From Planctomycetaceae bacterium (GTDB lineage Bacteria; Planctomycetota; Planctomycetia; Pirellulales; UBA1268): a DNA stretch of 5,068 nucleotides. Below the pieces are notes generated by a model. It did not search any database and was not told the DNA's origin. It saw only the letters and a list, made by a program, of their open reading frames with translations. Position numbers and translations under genes: made by a program. Shown piece by piece: positions 1 through 5,068 of the stretch (position 1 is its first letter; each line of letters begins with the position of its first letter). The stretch covers positions 1-5,068 of the forward strand of contig JAUWWJ010000167.1 of assembly GCA_030616935.1 (NCBI GenBank), in the 5' to 3' direction.

Positions 1-4
1 CATC

Positions 5-949
5 CTATTTTCTGGTGGCTTGAGTGAATCCAGCCTCAATAAGATCTGGATAGCCCGGTTGCAAGGCACGTGCGTCATAGCCATGAGATAATAGAATACG
101 CGCCGCCTCAAGGCAGCGGCCGCCGGACAGACAGTGACAGTAGATGATTTTATTACTGGGAAGCCGGTCGTGTAAATTGTTCTCGGCAGCGGTTCGAAGT
201 TCGCTGAGGGGAAGAGACTTCGCAAGAGATAGATGGCCACGTGACCATTCCTTTGGCTCACGAACATCAATGAGAATAGCGTCTTGAATCATTACGGCGT
301 GCTTGACCTTGGAAAGCGTGTCCTCCGTGTGGGTTTCGGCAAGGACATGCGTAACTGTTCCAATGATAATCGCTATCAGAAGCCCTGTTGTTTTGCTTGT
401 GCTTCCAGAAGACGGCGACTGATTCCATGGCATTTTTGCAATGACCATCCCCATTCCGCATGTGTCGGTGATGCCGGCAAAAACAAGACCTGCTCCAATA
501 AAACCGGCAAGACATAAGCCGGCAAGTCGGATTTCGTTCATTCCGCCGAATGCTGCCAAGAGGACACCAGCAAAAACGAGTGATCCTGCTGAAATTCGGA
601 CCTGTCTTTCTAGAGATATTGCTTTTCGACCTCGAACAACGGGAAGGCCCGCAGTTTCACAGGCGACGGTTCCTCCTTCAATATTCAAGACTTTGTTAAA
701 ACCAGCGGTAGACATGGCATCACAGGCTTTTTTGCTACGACCACCGGACTGGCAGATGAAGTACAGGAATCCGTCTGTACCAGGATTCAAAGCCAGCGAT
801 GCTGGGTCAAGGCGATCAAGTGGCATGTTCTCTGCACTCTGAACATGAAGGGTGCCAAATTCTCCTGGTGTGCGAACGTCAATGATTCTGATGGATTTGT
901 TATTTTGAAAACGATTCAGAAGTTCTTGAGGGGAGATGTTTCTAGTCAT
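5..949 (-). CDS. Membrane-anchored double rhodanese: rhodanese - DUF2892 helices - signal-like helix - rhodanese (314 aa)
   Basis: Rhodanese domains carry sulfane sulfur on a catalytic cysteine as a persulfide. Domain 1 (about residues 6-107) shows the IIDVRTPGEF start, an active loop CQSGGRS with Cys66, and the closing motif NIEGG..ACETAGLPV. Residues 113-176 match the DUF2892 (YgaP-type) membrane module: basic ERQVR, helices near 119-134 and 142-160, then TDTCGMGM..AKMPWN. A third hydrophobic stretch (187-204), preceded by Lys186 and ending VLA-ETH, looks like a signal anchor or cleavable signal peptide. Domain 2 (about 208-314) has LIDVREPKEW, GHL and an active loop CHCLSGGRC, where Cys273 aligns with the catalytic position. 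I infer domain 1 is cytoplasmic and domain 2 periplasmic. The start at 949 is supported by AAGGAAG ending 5 bases upstream (AGGA core 7 bases away). The stop is TAG. The gene is divergent from the Nramp-like gene. Family assignment is secure; the physiological substrate is unknown. Confidence 0.93.
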   Translation of the reverse strand: MTRNISPQELLNRFQNNKSIRIIDVRTPGEFGTLHVQSAENMPLDRLDPASLALNPGTDGFLYFICQSGGRSKKACDAMSTAGFNKVLNIEGGTVACETAGLPVVRGRKAISLERQVRISAGSLVFAGVLLAAFGGMNEIRLAGLCLAGFIGAGLVFAGITDTCGMGMVIAKMPWNQSPSSGSTSKTTGLLIAIIIGTVTHVLAETHTEDTLSKVKHAVMIQDAILIDVREPKEWSRGHLSLAKSLPLSELRTAAENNLHDRLPSNKIIYCHCLSGGRCLEAARILLSHGYDARALQPGYPDLIEAGFTQATRK

Positions 950-1082
950 ATGTTCTTCCTTCAGGTGACGCTATTAGTTCGTGCAGCACTGAACTTGCGG
1001 TGGCTACGGAAGCCGATTGTATTTCAGGATAGGCTTCTTGTACCCGTTTCGTACAGTGCTCTATGAAGTCAACGTTATTTTG
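942..1082 (-). other. Start-less 46-codon open frame overlapping the rhodanese start
   Basis: On the minus strand, 46 sense codons lie between an in-frame TGA (1083-1085) and a TAG (942-944). The TAG falls 3 bases past the rhodanese ATG, so the two frames overlap. The translation looks protein-like, with VDFIEHCTKRVQEAYPEI followed by a segment ending SVLHELIASPEGRTYD. It has no ATG, GTG or TTG near its beginning; the first usable start is a GTG only about 15 codons before the end. It could be the decayed 3' end of a lost gene, a frame with a non-canonical start coupled to the rhodanese gene, or chance. No function is proposed. Confidence 0.2.
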
Positions 1083-1086
1083 TCAA
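1058..1086 (-). promoter_or_regulatory. Candidate sigma70-type promoter for the rhodanese gene
   Basis: On the minus strand a perfect TTGACA -35 box (plus coordinates 1081-1086) is followed after 17 bases by TAGAGC (1058-1063), a weak -10 box with 3 of 6 consensus matches. Transcription would begin near 1051, giving a leader of about 100 bases before the ATG at 949. The spacing is ideal but the -10 is poor, so this is only a candidate. Confidence 0.28.
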
Positions 1087-1093
1087 AATTCTA

Positions 1094-1144
1094 GAGGAGG
1101 TAGCTGATGGAAAAATGACTTTCCATTGTGTTGTGTTTTGTTAA
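1094..1144 (+). other. Strong Shine-Dalgarno with two overlapping tiny leader frames
   Basis: GAGGAGG (1094-1100) lies 6 bases before an ATG at 1107, the best Shine-Dalgarno match in the window. It opens only ATG GAA AAA TGA (MEK, stop 1116-1118). That stop overlaps a second ATG at 1115, which opens MTFHCVVFC and stops with TAA at 1142-1144. The arrangement resembles translationally coupled leader peptides about 110 bases upstream of the Nramp-like gene. If transcription instead starts near 1211 (see the candidate promoter), these frames would lie outside the transcript. They may be fortuitous. Confidence 0.18.
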
Positions 1145-1176
1145 CTGTCGAGGGGTGGTAGTCCTTGGTTTTTTCA

Positions 1177-1204
1177 TTGAATTGAACCTGCCATCTCATA
1201 TGTT
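1177..1204 (+). promoter_or_regulatory. Candidate promoter for the Nramp-like gene
   Basis: TTGAAT (1177-1182, 4 of 6 matches to the -35 consensus) and TATGTT (1199-1204, 4 of 6 to the -10) are separated by 16 bases. Transcription would begin near 1211, leaving a leader of about 44 bases ahead of the ATG at 1255. It is a modest match in an AT-rich stretch, so confidence is low. Confidence 0.22.
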
Positions 1205-1240
1205 GCAAGAAAAAATTTTCAATTCGGTTTTGAGCAATAG

Positions 1241-1253
1241 CAAGGAATCCTTG
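1241..1253 (+). promoter_or_regulatory. Ribosome binding site of the Nramp-like gene inside a small inverted repeat
   Basis: AAGGA (1242-1246) is 8 bases before the ATG at 1255 and fixes that start. The site lies in CAAGG-AAT-CCTTG, a perfect 5-bp inverted repeat with a 3-base loop, so the Shine-Dalgarno core could fold onto the bases just before the start codon. The stem is short; whether it limits translation is inference. Confidence 0.4.
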
Positions 1254-1254
1254 G

Positions 1255-2940
1255 ATGAGTTCAGAAAAAAAGATACACGATCGTCTATTGACGGAGCGAT
1301 CACAACTTGAAGAAGCTCAGGCTGCTGGTGTTGGACGTACTCTTGCAACGTATACACGACTATCGGGGCCAGGTTGGTTGCAGTCAGCCATAACGCTCGG
1401 TGGTGGATCTCTGGCTGGATCGCTTTATTTGGGAGTCATTGGTGGGTATGAGTTTCTCTGGTTACAGCCCCTCATGATGATGCTCGGGATCGTAATGCTT
1501 TCTGCGATTGCATACGTAACCCTCTCGACTGGAAAGCGACCTTTTCAGGCGATGAATGAGCATGTAAGTCCGGTACTCGGTTGGGGCTGGCTTCTCGCTG
1601 CAATGATGGCAAACCTGGTCTGGGCGATGCCGCAGTTTTCTCTGGGTACAGCAGCGCTTCAACAGAATTTATTTCCACAATATCTTGCCGGTGATTCTGC
1701 GAAAAACATTTGCGTGCTTTGTTTATTTTTACTCGCTGCTGCGGTGGTCTGGTTTTATGACTCACCAGGATGGGGAGTAAAAATCTTCGAGTTGTCTCTC
1801 AAAGCAATGGTCGGGCTTGTGGTACTTAGTTTTTTTGGTGTTGTAGTGGCAATGTCCTGGAAAGGCGAATTAGATTGGATAAGTATTGCCAAAGGTTTTG
1901 TGCCAGACTTCAGCCTTCTTTGGCGTCCGGTAAGTGGTCTGCATAGTTTCATTGATGAGTCAAGTGATCCTGAGTTTTGGACTGCAACAATTCTTCGTGC
2001 GCAACGTGAACGGATGATAGCCGCTGCCGCTACTGCGGTTGGAATCAATATGACGTTTCTCTTGCCATACTCAATGCTCCGCAAGGGCTGGGATAGAGCT
2101 TTTAGGGGACTTGCTGCCTTCGATCTATCAACAGGCCTCTTTATCCCATTTCTTGTCGCAACGAGCTGTGTTGTGATTGCTGCTGCTAGCCAGTTTCATG
2201 CTCGATTTGATGAAGCATTTATTAATCAACCTGCTGCAGATATCACTGGTTCATATAGGCAAAACCTCGAACAAAGAGTCAAGGCGGAGTCGGTCTCTGA
2301 AGAACCTTCTGTCCTCAGTCAGTCAGAAATGAATTCGAAGATCGATGCTCTGCCGTTAGCTGATCGAAAGCTTGCATATATGTTGATCAAGAGGGATTCT
2401 CTTGATCTTGCATCTGCTTTAGAAAACCTGTTCGGGAAGGGTGGTCTCACACAAAAAGTTTTTGGTATTGGCGTTCTTGGGATGGCTATTTCAACGATAG
2501 TGATCCTCATGGTTATTAATGGATTCTGTGTGACTGAGATGACAGGGCGCGATGGTGACCGTGTTGTTCAGCGACTTGGGGCACTATTGCCGGGTATTGT
2601 TGGTGGCCTTGGATTTCTTGCCTTGTGGGGAGATGATCAGGCAAGGTTCTGGCTTGCGGTGCCTACAAGTAACTTTGGCATGGTACTTTTACCAATTGCA
2701 TACATCGCATTCTTTTTCATGATGAATAGCCCATCTTTGCTCGGTGATGCCATGCCCAAAGGTATTTTGCGGATTGTTGTGAACGCCGTAATGCTCGCTG
2801 CGATTATAGCTGCGAGTATTGGTGCTGGCTTGAGCGTATGGGCGAATGTCGGCTGGGTTGGTGTAGCTTTTGCAGCTGGATTTGTTGTGGTGAGCGTGGT
2901 CAATGCGAGCTCGAAACAATCCGCATCGAAAAAACATTAA
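1255..2940 (+). CDS. Atypical Nramp-family (MntH-like) membrane transporter, 561 aa
   Basis: This is a polytopic inner-membrane protein with the Nramp/APC-type pattern of about 11 hydrophobic segments, from residue 38 to about 549. The first helix region GPGWLQSAIT...GGYEFLW aligns without gaps to GPAFIAAIGY...FGYQLLW of MntH. In that alignment the metal-binding DPGN becomes GGGS (residues 49-52). Near residues 263-279 the helix-6 motif MPH appears to be LPY (270-272). Both differences touch canonical Mn/Fe ligands, so the substrate is uncertain. The protein is much longer than E. coli MntH (about 412 aa). The excess is mainly a hydrophilic stretch of about 85 residues (roughly 313-400) between two hydrophobic segments, plus a charged N-terminal tail (1-35). 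The start at 1255 is supported by AAGGA 8 bases upstream. The likely partner gene begins 16 bases after the stop. The superfamily call is firm; divalent metal transport is not shown. I recall similar GGGS proteins in planctomycetes. Confidence 0.88.
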   Translation: MSSEKKIHDRLLTERSQLEEAQAAGVGRTLATYTRLSGPGWLQSAITLGGGSLAGSLYLGVIGGYEFLWLQPLMMMLGIVMLSAIAYVTLSTGKRPFQAMNEHVSPVLGWGWLLAAMMANLVWAMPQFSLGTAALQQNLFPQYLAGDSAKNICVLCLFLLAAAVVWFYDSPGWGVKIFELSLKAMVGLVVLSFFGVVVAMSWKGELDWISIAKGFVPDFSLLWRPVSGLHSFIDESSDPEFWTATILRAQRERMIAAAATAVGINMTFLLPYSMLRKGWDRAFRGLAAFDLSTGLFIPFLVATSCVVIAAASQFHARFDEAFINQPAADITGSYRQNLEQRVKAESVSEEPSVLSQSEMNSKIDALPLADRKLAYMLIKRDSLDLASALENLFGKGGLTQKVFGIGVLGMAISTIVILMVINGFCVTEMTGRDGDRVVQRLGALLPGIVGGLGFLALWGDDQARFWLAVPTSNFGMVLLPIAYIAFFFMMNSPSLLGDAMPKGILRIVVNAVMLAAIIAASIGAGLSVWANVGWVGVAFAAGFVVVSVVNASSKQSASKKH

Positions 2941-2956
2941 CAGGCTCTACGACTTC

Positions 2957-3511
2957 ATGCCCTATGAGGACACTCTTCCGCTGCTCGCTTCATTCCTACT
3001 GCTCACATTTGTTTTCATCTGGATGTGGCGATCAAGTGGACAGTACAAATGGGTGGTTGTGGCATTGCTGATATGTGCAGCCGGGTGCGGAGTGGCCGCA
3101 ATTGATTTTTTTATTCAGACTGATCGTGAGCAGGTAGAGTTCTTGCTACCCGAGCTTGCTAAGGCTGTTGAGAAGAAAGATCTTGAGACTCTCCTTGCTG
3201 CGATTGCCCCCGAAATAAGACCGGTTCAGGAGCAGGCTGAGAAGGCAGTTTTAGAGATTAAGCCGAGGCGGGTTCTCATAACACATCTCGAGGTAGACGT
3301 TCTGTACGGCCAAGAATTTCCTACGGCAGTCGCCAATTTGCTTGTTCGAGTCACTGGTCGAATGGTAGAGAGAGAGGAGGGCGTCGCGATTGTCAGCGCC
3401 ACTGTGACGCTGGAAAAACGCAATCAGTGGCTTGTGACAGAGTGCATTATCAAGCCAGCGGATCTTCTGCATAAAAGAGAAACAACACGGGCCGGACAGG
3501 TCATACGTTGA
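2957..3511 (+). CDS. Small membrane protein with two N-terminal helices and a probable NTF2-like domain, 184 aa
   Basis: From the ATG at 2957 the protein has two hydrophobic helices (about residues 6-24 and 32-53) joined by a basic hairpin RSSGQYK. A soluble part follows, beginning TDREQVEFLLPELAKAVEKKD (55-75) and rich in alternating beta-type segments (104-165). The helix-then-sheet layout, with 'DLETLLAAIAPEIRP', resembles the NTF2/SnoaL-like fold. No catalytic motif is visible, so it may bind or scaffold. The gene starts 16 bases after the Nramp-like stop, so co-transcription is likely. Neither this start nor the in-frame ATG at 2903 (18 codons longer, overlapping the upstream gene) has a good Shine-Dalgarno. 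I prefer 2957 because the helix then follows at once and the 18 extra residues are hydrophilic and overlap the upstream gene. The last codons and TGA lie inside a strong stem-loop. Fold assignment is by eye and moderate. Confidence 0.72.
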   Translation: MPYEDTLPLLASFLLLTFVFIWMWRSSGQYKWVVVALLICAAGCGVAAIDFFIQTDREQVEFLLPELAKAVEKKDLETLLAAIAPEIRPVQEQAEKAVLEIKPRRVLITHLEVDVLYGQEFPTAVANLLVRVTGRMVEREEGVAIVSATVTLEKRNQWLVTECIIKPADLLHKRETTRAGQVIR

Positions 3512-3542
3512 CCGCCGGCCCGTGCCGCTACCAGTTGTTTCT
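3478..3542. terminator. Long stem-loop terminator between convergent genes
   Basis: CACGGGCCGG (3486-3495) pairs perfectly with CCGGCCCGTG (3515-3524). Inside, GGTCA (3499-3503) pairs with TGACC (3509-3513) around the loop TACGT. Outside, AGAAACAA (3478-3485) can pair with TTGTTTCT (3535-3542) across a 9-base bulge. Read on the minus strand, the GC stem is followed at once by TTGTTTCTCTTTT, a good intrinsic terminator 23 bases past the stop of the 3547-4635 gene. In the plus direction the U-rich tract is displaced by the bulge, so termination there may be weaker. The left arm and inner stem overlap the last codons and stop of the 184-aa gene. Confidence 0.85.
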
Positions 3543-3546
3543 TGAT

Positions 3547-4635
3547 TTAAGAGTTTGATCGAAGCACATTCTCTAAACTGAATGTGGTATCAAATTCTTT
3601 TCCTTGTTCCTCAACAACTTTTTTATAATTACCAATCTGATTGCTGATTTCTTCAATCACTCCAGGCTTGTTGCTGAGCGTAGGGTTTTCAATGATGCTT
3701 GCCTGCAACGCAGTGAGTCCTTCCTCGTACGCAGATTGTGCTGCCTCAAGGTCACCAGCTTGAGCAGCTCGACCCGCTCGTTGTAGTGATTCACGTGCTT
3801 TCATGCCATCTGGTGTGGATCCGATTGTTGAGACCGCCATCCAATAATCGTAGTTAAGTACGTCACGACATGAGCTAATGCCTCGGTAGTTCTCTTTGGC
3901 ATCACGAAGAAGGGCGCACAGGTTTTCTGCTGTGACACGTTGGGGTTCAGCAAGAGTACTAGCCGCCGTTTCCCATGAAACTGAAGTGGCATTCTTCGCA
4001 TGAGATGCCAGGTCAGCTTGCTCGTCAGTCCTGTTTTCAGGGGCTGTCTGCAAGGCATCCTGTTGCTCTGGCGAGAGTGATTGCACACGAAGTGAGTGAA
4101 TTATATCCCGGGTTTCGCCAAGCAAGTCTGTAAGCTTTTCTTCAAGGCGCACAATCCGAGTTTTTTCAGCATCATGAATCCAGAGGGGTAGGGCCTTGCC
4201 GCGAATCTGCACTAAGCGAGTGGCCAATTCTTTCCCTTCTTTTTGAACTGATTCCCACGCGGCCTGTGTTCTAGGGCTAAAGTCTCGATTTTTTTCGAGT
4301 GCGTTCACTTTCCGCAATGCAGTTAGCATCGGCTGTGCTGCATTGATTAGTGCAACGCCATTCGCGTCAGAATCAATCCTGCTTGCAGGTGCGAAGCCCG
4401 CAATAGAACGCTTCATCAAGGACTTACTTGCCGAAGCAGTAGAAAGTACAGTGCTTGGCATCTGTGCAAATGCATAGAGCAGCCCCGTGATTACCATACA
4501 AATACCAAGTATTACTTCCTCGGTGAATAGAACACGACTTGGATGCACGAGTTCATCAGTGACATCTTTAAGGTTGTGTTCTGACTGAGTTGTTGGATTT
4601 TTTCGACTACCCAACCGAGATGTTGCAAAAAACAT
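3547..4635 (-). CDS. Single-helix membrane protein of unknown function, 362 aa
   Basis: I do not recognise a characterised family. The protein has a hydrophilic N-terminal tail (1-36), one hydrophobic helix (about 41-59, VILGICMVITGLLYAFAQM), a low-complexity Ser/Ala linker (61-84), and a long, mostly alpha-helical charged region (about 90-260) that could form coiled coils. Its C-terminal part (about 238-315) begins ENLCALLRDAKENYRG, continues through NYDYWMAVS, and includes AGRAAQAGDLEAAQSAYEEG (287-306), which resembles one helix pair of a TPR. From memory only, this C-terminal pattern recalls planctomycetal hypothetical proteins with a 'NYxYW' helix. The start at 4635 has AAGGG about 8 bases upstream; the stop is TAA. 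The gene converges on the Nramp operon and shares the stem-loop at 3478-3542. It stands alone on its strand here. Cysteines are few (46, 240, 256) and no catalytic motif is seen. It is certainly a plausible gene; function unknown. Confidence 0.82.
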   Translation of the reverse strand: MFFATSRLGSRKNPTTQSEHNLKDVTDELVHPSRVLFTEEVILGICMVITGLLYAFAQMPSTVLSTASASKSLMKRSIAGFAPASRIDSDANGVALINAAQPMLTALRKVNALEKNRDFSPRTQAAWESVQKEGKELATRLVQIRGKALPLWIHDAEKTRIVRLEEKLTDLLGETRDIIHSLRVQSLSPEQQDALQTAPENRTDEQADLASHAKNATSVSWETAASTLAEPQRVTAENLCALLRDAKENYRGISSCRDVLNYDYWMAVSTIGSTPDGMKARESLQRAGRAAQAGDLEAAQSAYEEGLTALQASIIENPTLSNKPGVIEEISNQIGNYKKVVEEQGKEFDTTFSLENVLRSNS

Positions 4636-4658
4636 GTCAGGGACCCTTTCTGCTGGTA

Positions 4659-4671
4659 TGAATCGGATTCA
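4659..4671. promoter_or_regulatory. Small dyad upstream of the 362-aa gene
   Basis: TGAAT-CGG-ATTCA is a perfect 5-bp inverted repeat with a 3-base spacer, centred 30 bases upstream of the ATG at 4635. It could be an operator in the leader or promoter of that gene. A dyad this short can occur by chance, and no convincing -35/-10 pair was found beside it. Confidence 0.2.
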
Positions 4672-4769
4672 ACGAAGACAAATTCGTCAAATGGCAAGCA
4701 TGGTCAGCTCTACCCGATACTCTTCTATCCACTTGATGGCATGCCCCTGACTGCCGCCACCGAGTTCGG

Positions 4770-5060
4770 ATGAAAGATACGCAGATGATTGAATTTTTAA
4801 AACATGTAGAGATTCGAAAACGTCAAGAATTTCAAGTAAAAACCGATGGAAAGCAAGAGTTGCGGTCTAACCTCCACGGCCTTTTTAGGTTAGACACTTG
4901 GGAGGTATTGTTTTTTTTCTTGGTTTTGAAAGCCAAGAGGTCGAAAATTATTGGGCAATGCGACATCCCTCCAATTCTCACATTCCTGTCGGTTTATCTT
5001 TCGGGGTTTGTAGAAGATCATCGTGGAGTTCCCTCTTTGGAAGTACGAAAATTTTCTTAA
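4770..5060 (+). CDS. Doubtful 96-codon open frame, hypothetical
   Basis: A complete frame runs from ATG to TAA. The first half is hydrophilic and protein-like (MKDTQMIEFLKHVEIRKRQE), followed by a short hydrophobic run VLFFFLVL (46-53) and another near ILTFLSVYLSGFV (69-81). There is no Shine-Dalgarno before 4770, the codons are AT-richer than in the neighbouring genes, and the frame reads straight through a T8 run and two stem-loops, which argues for non-coding DNA. I recognise no family. It may be a gene remnant or chance. Confidence 0.22.
   Translation: MKDTQMIEFLKHVEIRKRQEFQVKTDGKQELRSNLHGLFRLDTWEVLFFFLVLKAKRSKIIGQCDIPPILTFLSVYLSGFVEDHRGVPSLEVRKFS
4865..4918 (+). other. Alternative stem-loops followed by a T8 run
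   Basis: GTCTAACCT (4865-4873) pairs perfectly with AGGTTAGAC (4887-4895), a 9-bp stem with a 13-base loop. ACCTCC (4870-4875) can instead pair with GGAGGT (4901-4906), which competes with the first stem and sits 4 bases before a run of eight T (4911-4918). Two exclusive folds before a U-run resemble an attenuator or a weak terminator in the plus direction. No known RNA family was recognised. Confidence 0.3.
4919..4937. repeat. Short stem-loop right after the T8 run
   Basis: CTTGG (4919-4923) pairs with CCAAG (4933-4937). Inner T-G and T-A pairs extend the stem to 8 pairs, closing a 3-base loop. The T run lies before it rather than after it, so it does not by itself form an intrinsic terminator on the plus strand. 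Confidence 0.35.
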
Positions 5061-5068
5061 GTTTCGCG

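Larger units (their letters stand above)
950..1254. other. Divergent intergenic region
   Basis: These 305 bases separate the start codons of the minus-strand rhodanese gene and the plus-strand Nramp-like gene, and must hold both promoters. Besides the elements listed separately, there are two related 13-base segments on the plus strand, TTCGTGCAGCACT (979-991 region) and TTCGTACAGTGCT (ending 1060). They match at 10 of 13 positions and contain short dyads, such as GTGC-A-GCAC. No recognisable metal riboswitch (for example yybP-ykoY or M-box) was seen. Confidence 0.6.
4636..5068. other. Right-end region with no firmly supported gene
   Basis: These 433 bases, AT-richer towards the right, lie upstream of the minus-strand 362-aa gene and must contain its promoter. 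Seen here are the dyad at 4659-4671, the 8-bp palindrome GGCATGCC (4738-4745), a weak 96-codon plus-strand frame, and stem-loops with a T8 run listed separately. No RNA gene, transposase or repeat array was recognised. Confidence 0.6.

Noticed and set aside
441..842. 133-codon plus-strand open frame
   Set aside because: It lies wholly antisense to the well-supported rhodanese gene, has no family resemblance and is rich in Pro/Arg/Ser as typical antisense shadows are.
845..1066. 73-codon plus-strand frame across the rhodanese start
   Set aside because: It is antisense to the rhodanese start region and its translation shows no recognisable domain.
946..1204. Direct repeat TCATATGTT at 946-954 and 1196-1204
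   Set aside because: Only 9 bases and one copy contains the rhodanese start codon; chance is the simpler explanation.
1070..1254. Metal riboswitch (yybP-ykoY, M-box or NiCo type) upstream of the transporter
   Set aside because: GGGGTGGTAG at about 1151-1161 prompted the thought, but the conserved paired elements of these families are not present.
1128..1310. 60-codon plus-strand frame beginning with GTG before the transporter
   Set aside because: It has no ribosome site of its own and overlaps the transporter start in another frame; it is better explained as leader sequence.
1755..2084. 109-codon minus-strand frame inside the transporter gene
   Set aside because: It is a shadow of the strong plus-strand coding frame, without ribosome site or domain.
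2903..2956. 18-codon longer start for the 184-aa gene
   Set aside because: It overlaps the transporter gene by 38 bases, adds a hydrophilic tail before the first helix and has no better ribosome site.
4770..5060. Transposase fragment
   Set aside because: The basic, helical first half suggested it, but no DDE or helix-turn-helix motif and no terminal inverted repeats are visible.

Overview
The window reads as chromosomal bacterial DNA of roughly balanced base composition. I suspect a planctomycete. This is inference from memory, not a search: the Nramp-like transporter has the 'GPGW..AITLGGGS' first helix and the long extramembrane insert I associate with planctomycetal homologues, and the next gene (two membrane helices plus an NTF2-like domain) is also a type I associate with that phylum. 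No tRNA, rRNA, CRISPR array, insertion sequence or phage gene was seen.

Layout. On the minus strand, 5-949 encodes a membrane-anchored double rhodanese: rhodanese, DUF2892-type helix pair, signal-like third helix, second rhodanese. A divergent intergenic region of about 305 bases (950-1254) holds candidate promoters, a start-less 46-codon open frame running into the rhodanese gene, and two tiny leader frames behind a strong Shine-Dalgarno sequence. On the plus strand, 1255-2940 encodes an atypical Nramp-family transporter. It is followed 16 bases later by a small gene for a two-helix membrane protein with a probable NTF2-like outer domain (2957-3511); the two probably form an operon. A long stem-loop at 3478-3542 separates this pair from the convergent minus-strand gene 3547-4635, which encodes a single-helix membrane protein of unknown function. 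The right end (4636-5068) has no gene I can support firmly: one weak 96-codon frame, with stem-loops and a T8 run inside it.

How the genes may work together. The Nramp-like protein probably moves a substrate across the inner membrane, but its classical metal-site residues are replaced (DPGN to GGGS, MPH to LPY by eye), so divalent metal transport should not be assumed. The downstream small membrane protein may assist it. The divergent rhodanese protein would handle sulfane sulfur or thiols at the membrane, with one catalytic domain probably on each side. No direct functional link between these units is shown beyond proximity. I did not find a clear new multi-gene system; the most notable items are the fused double rhodanese and the altered Nramp binding site.
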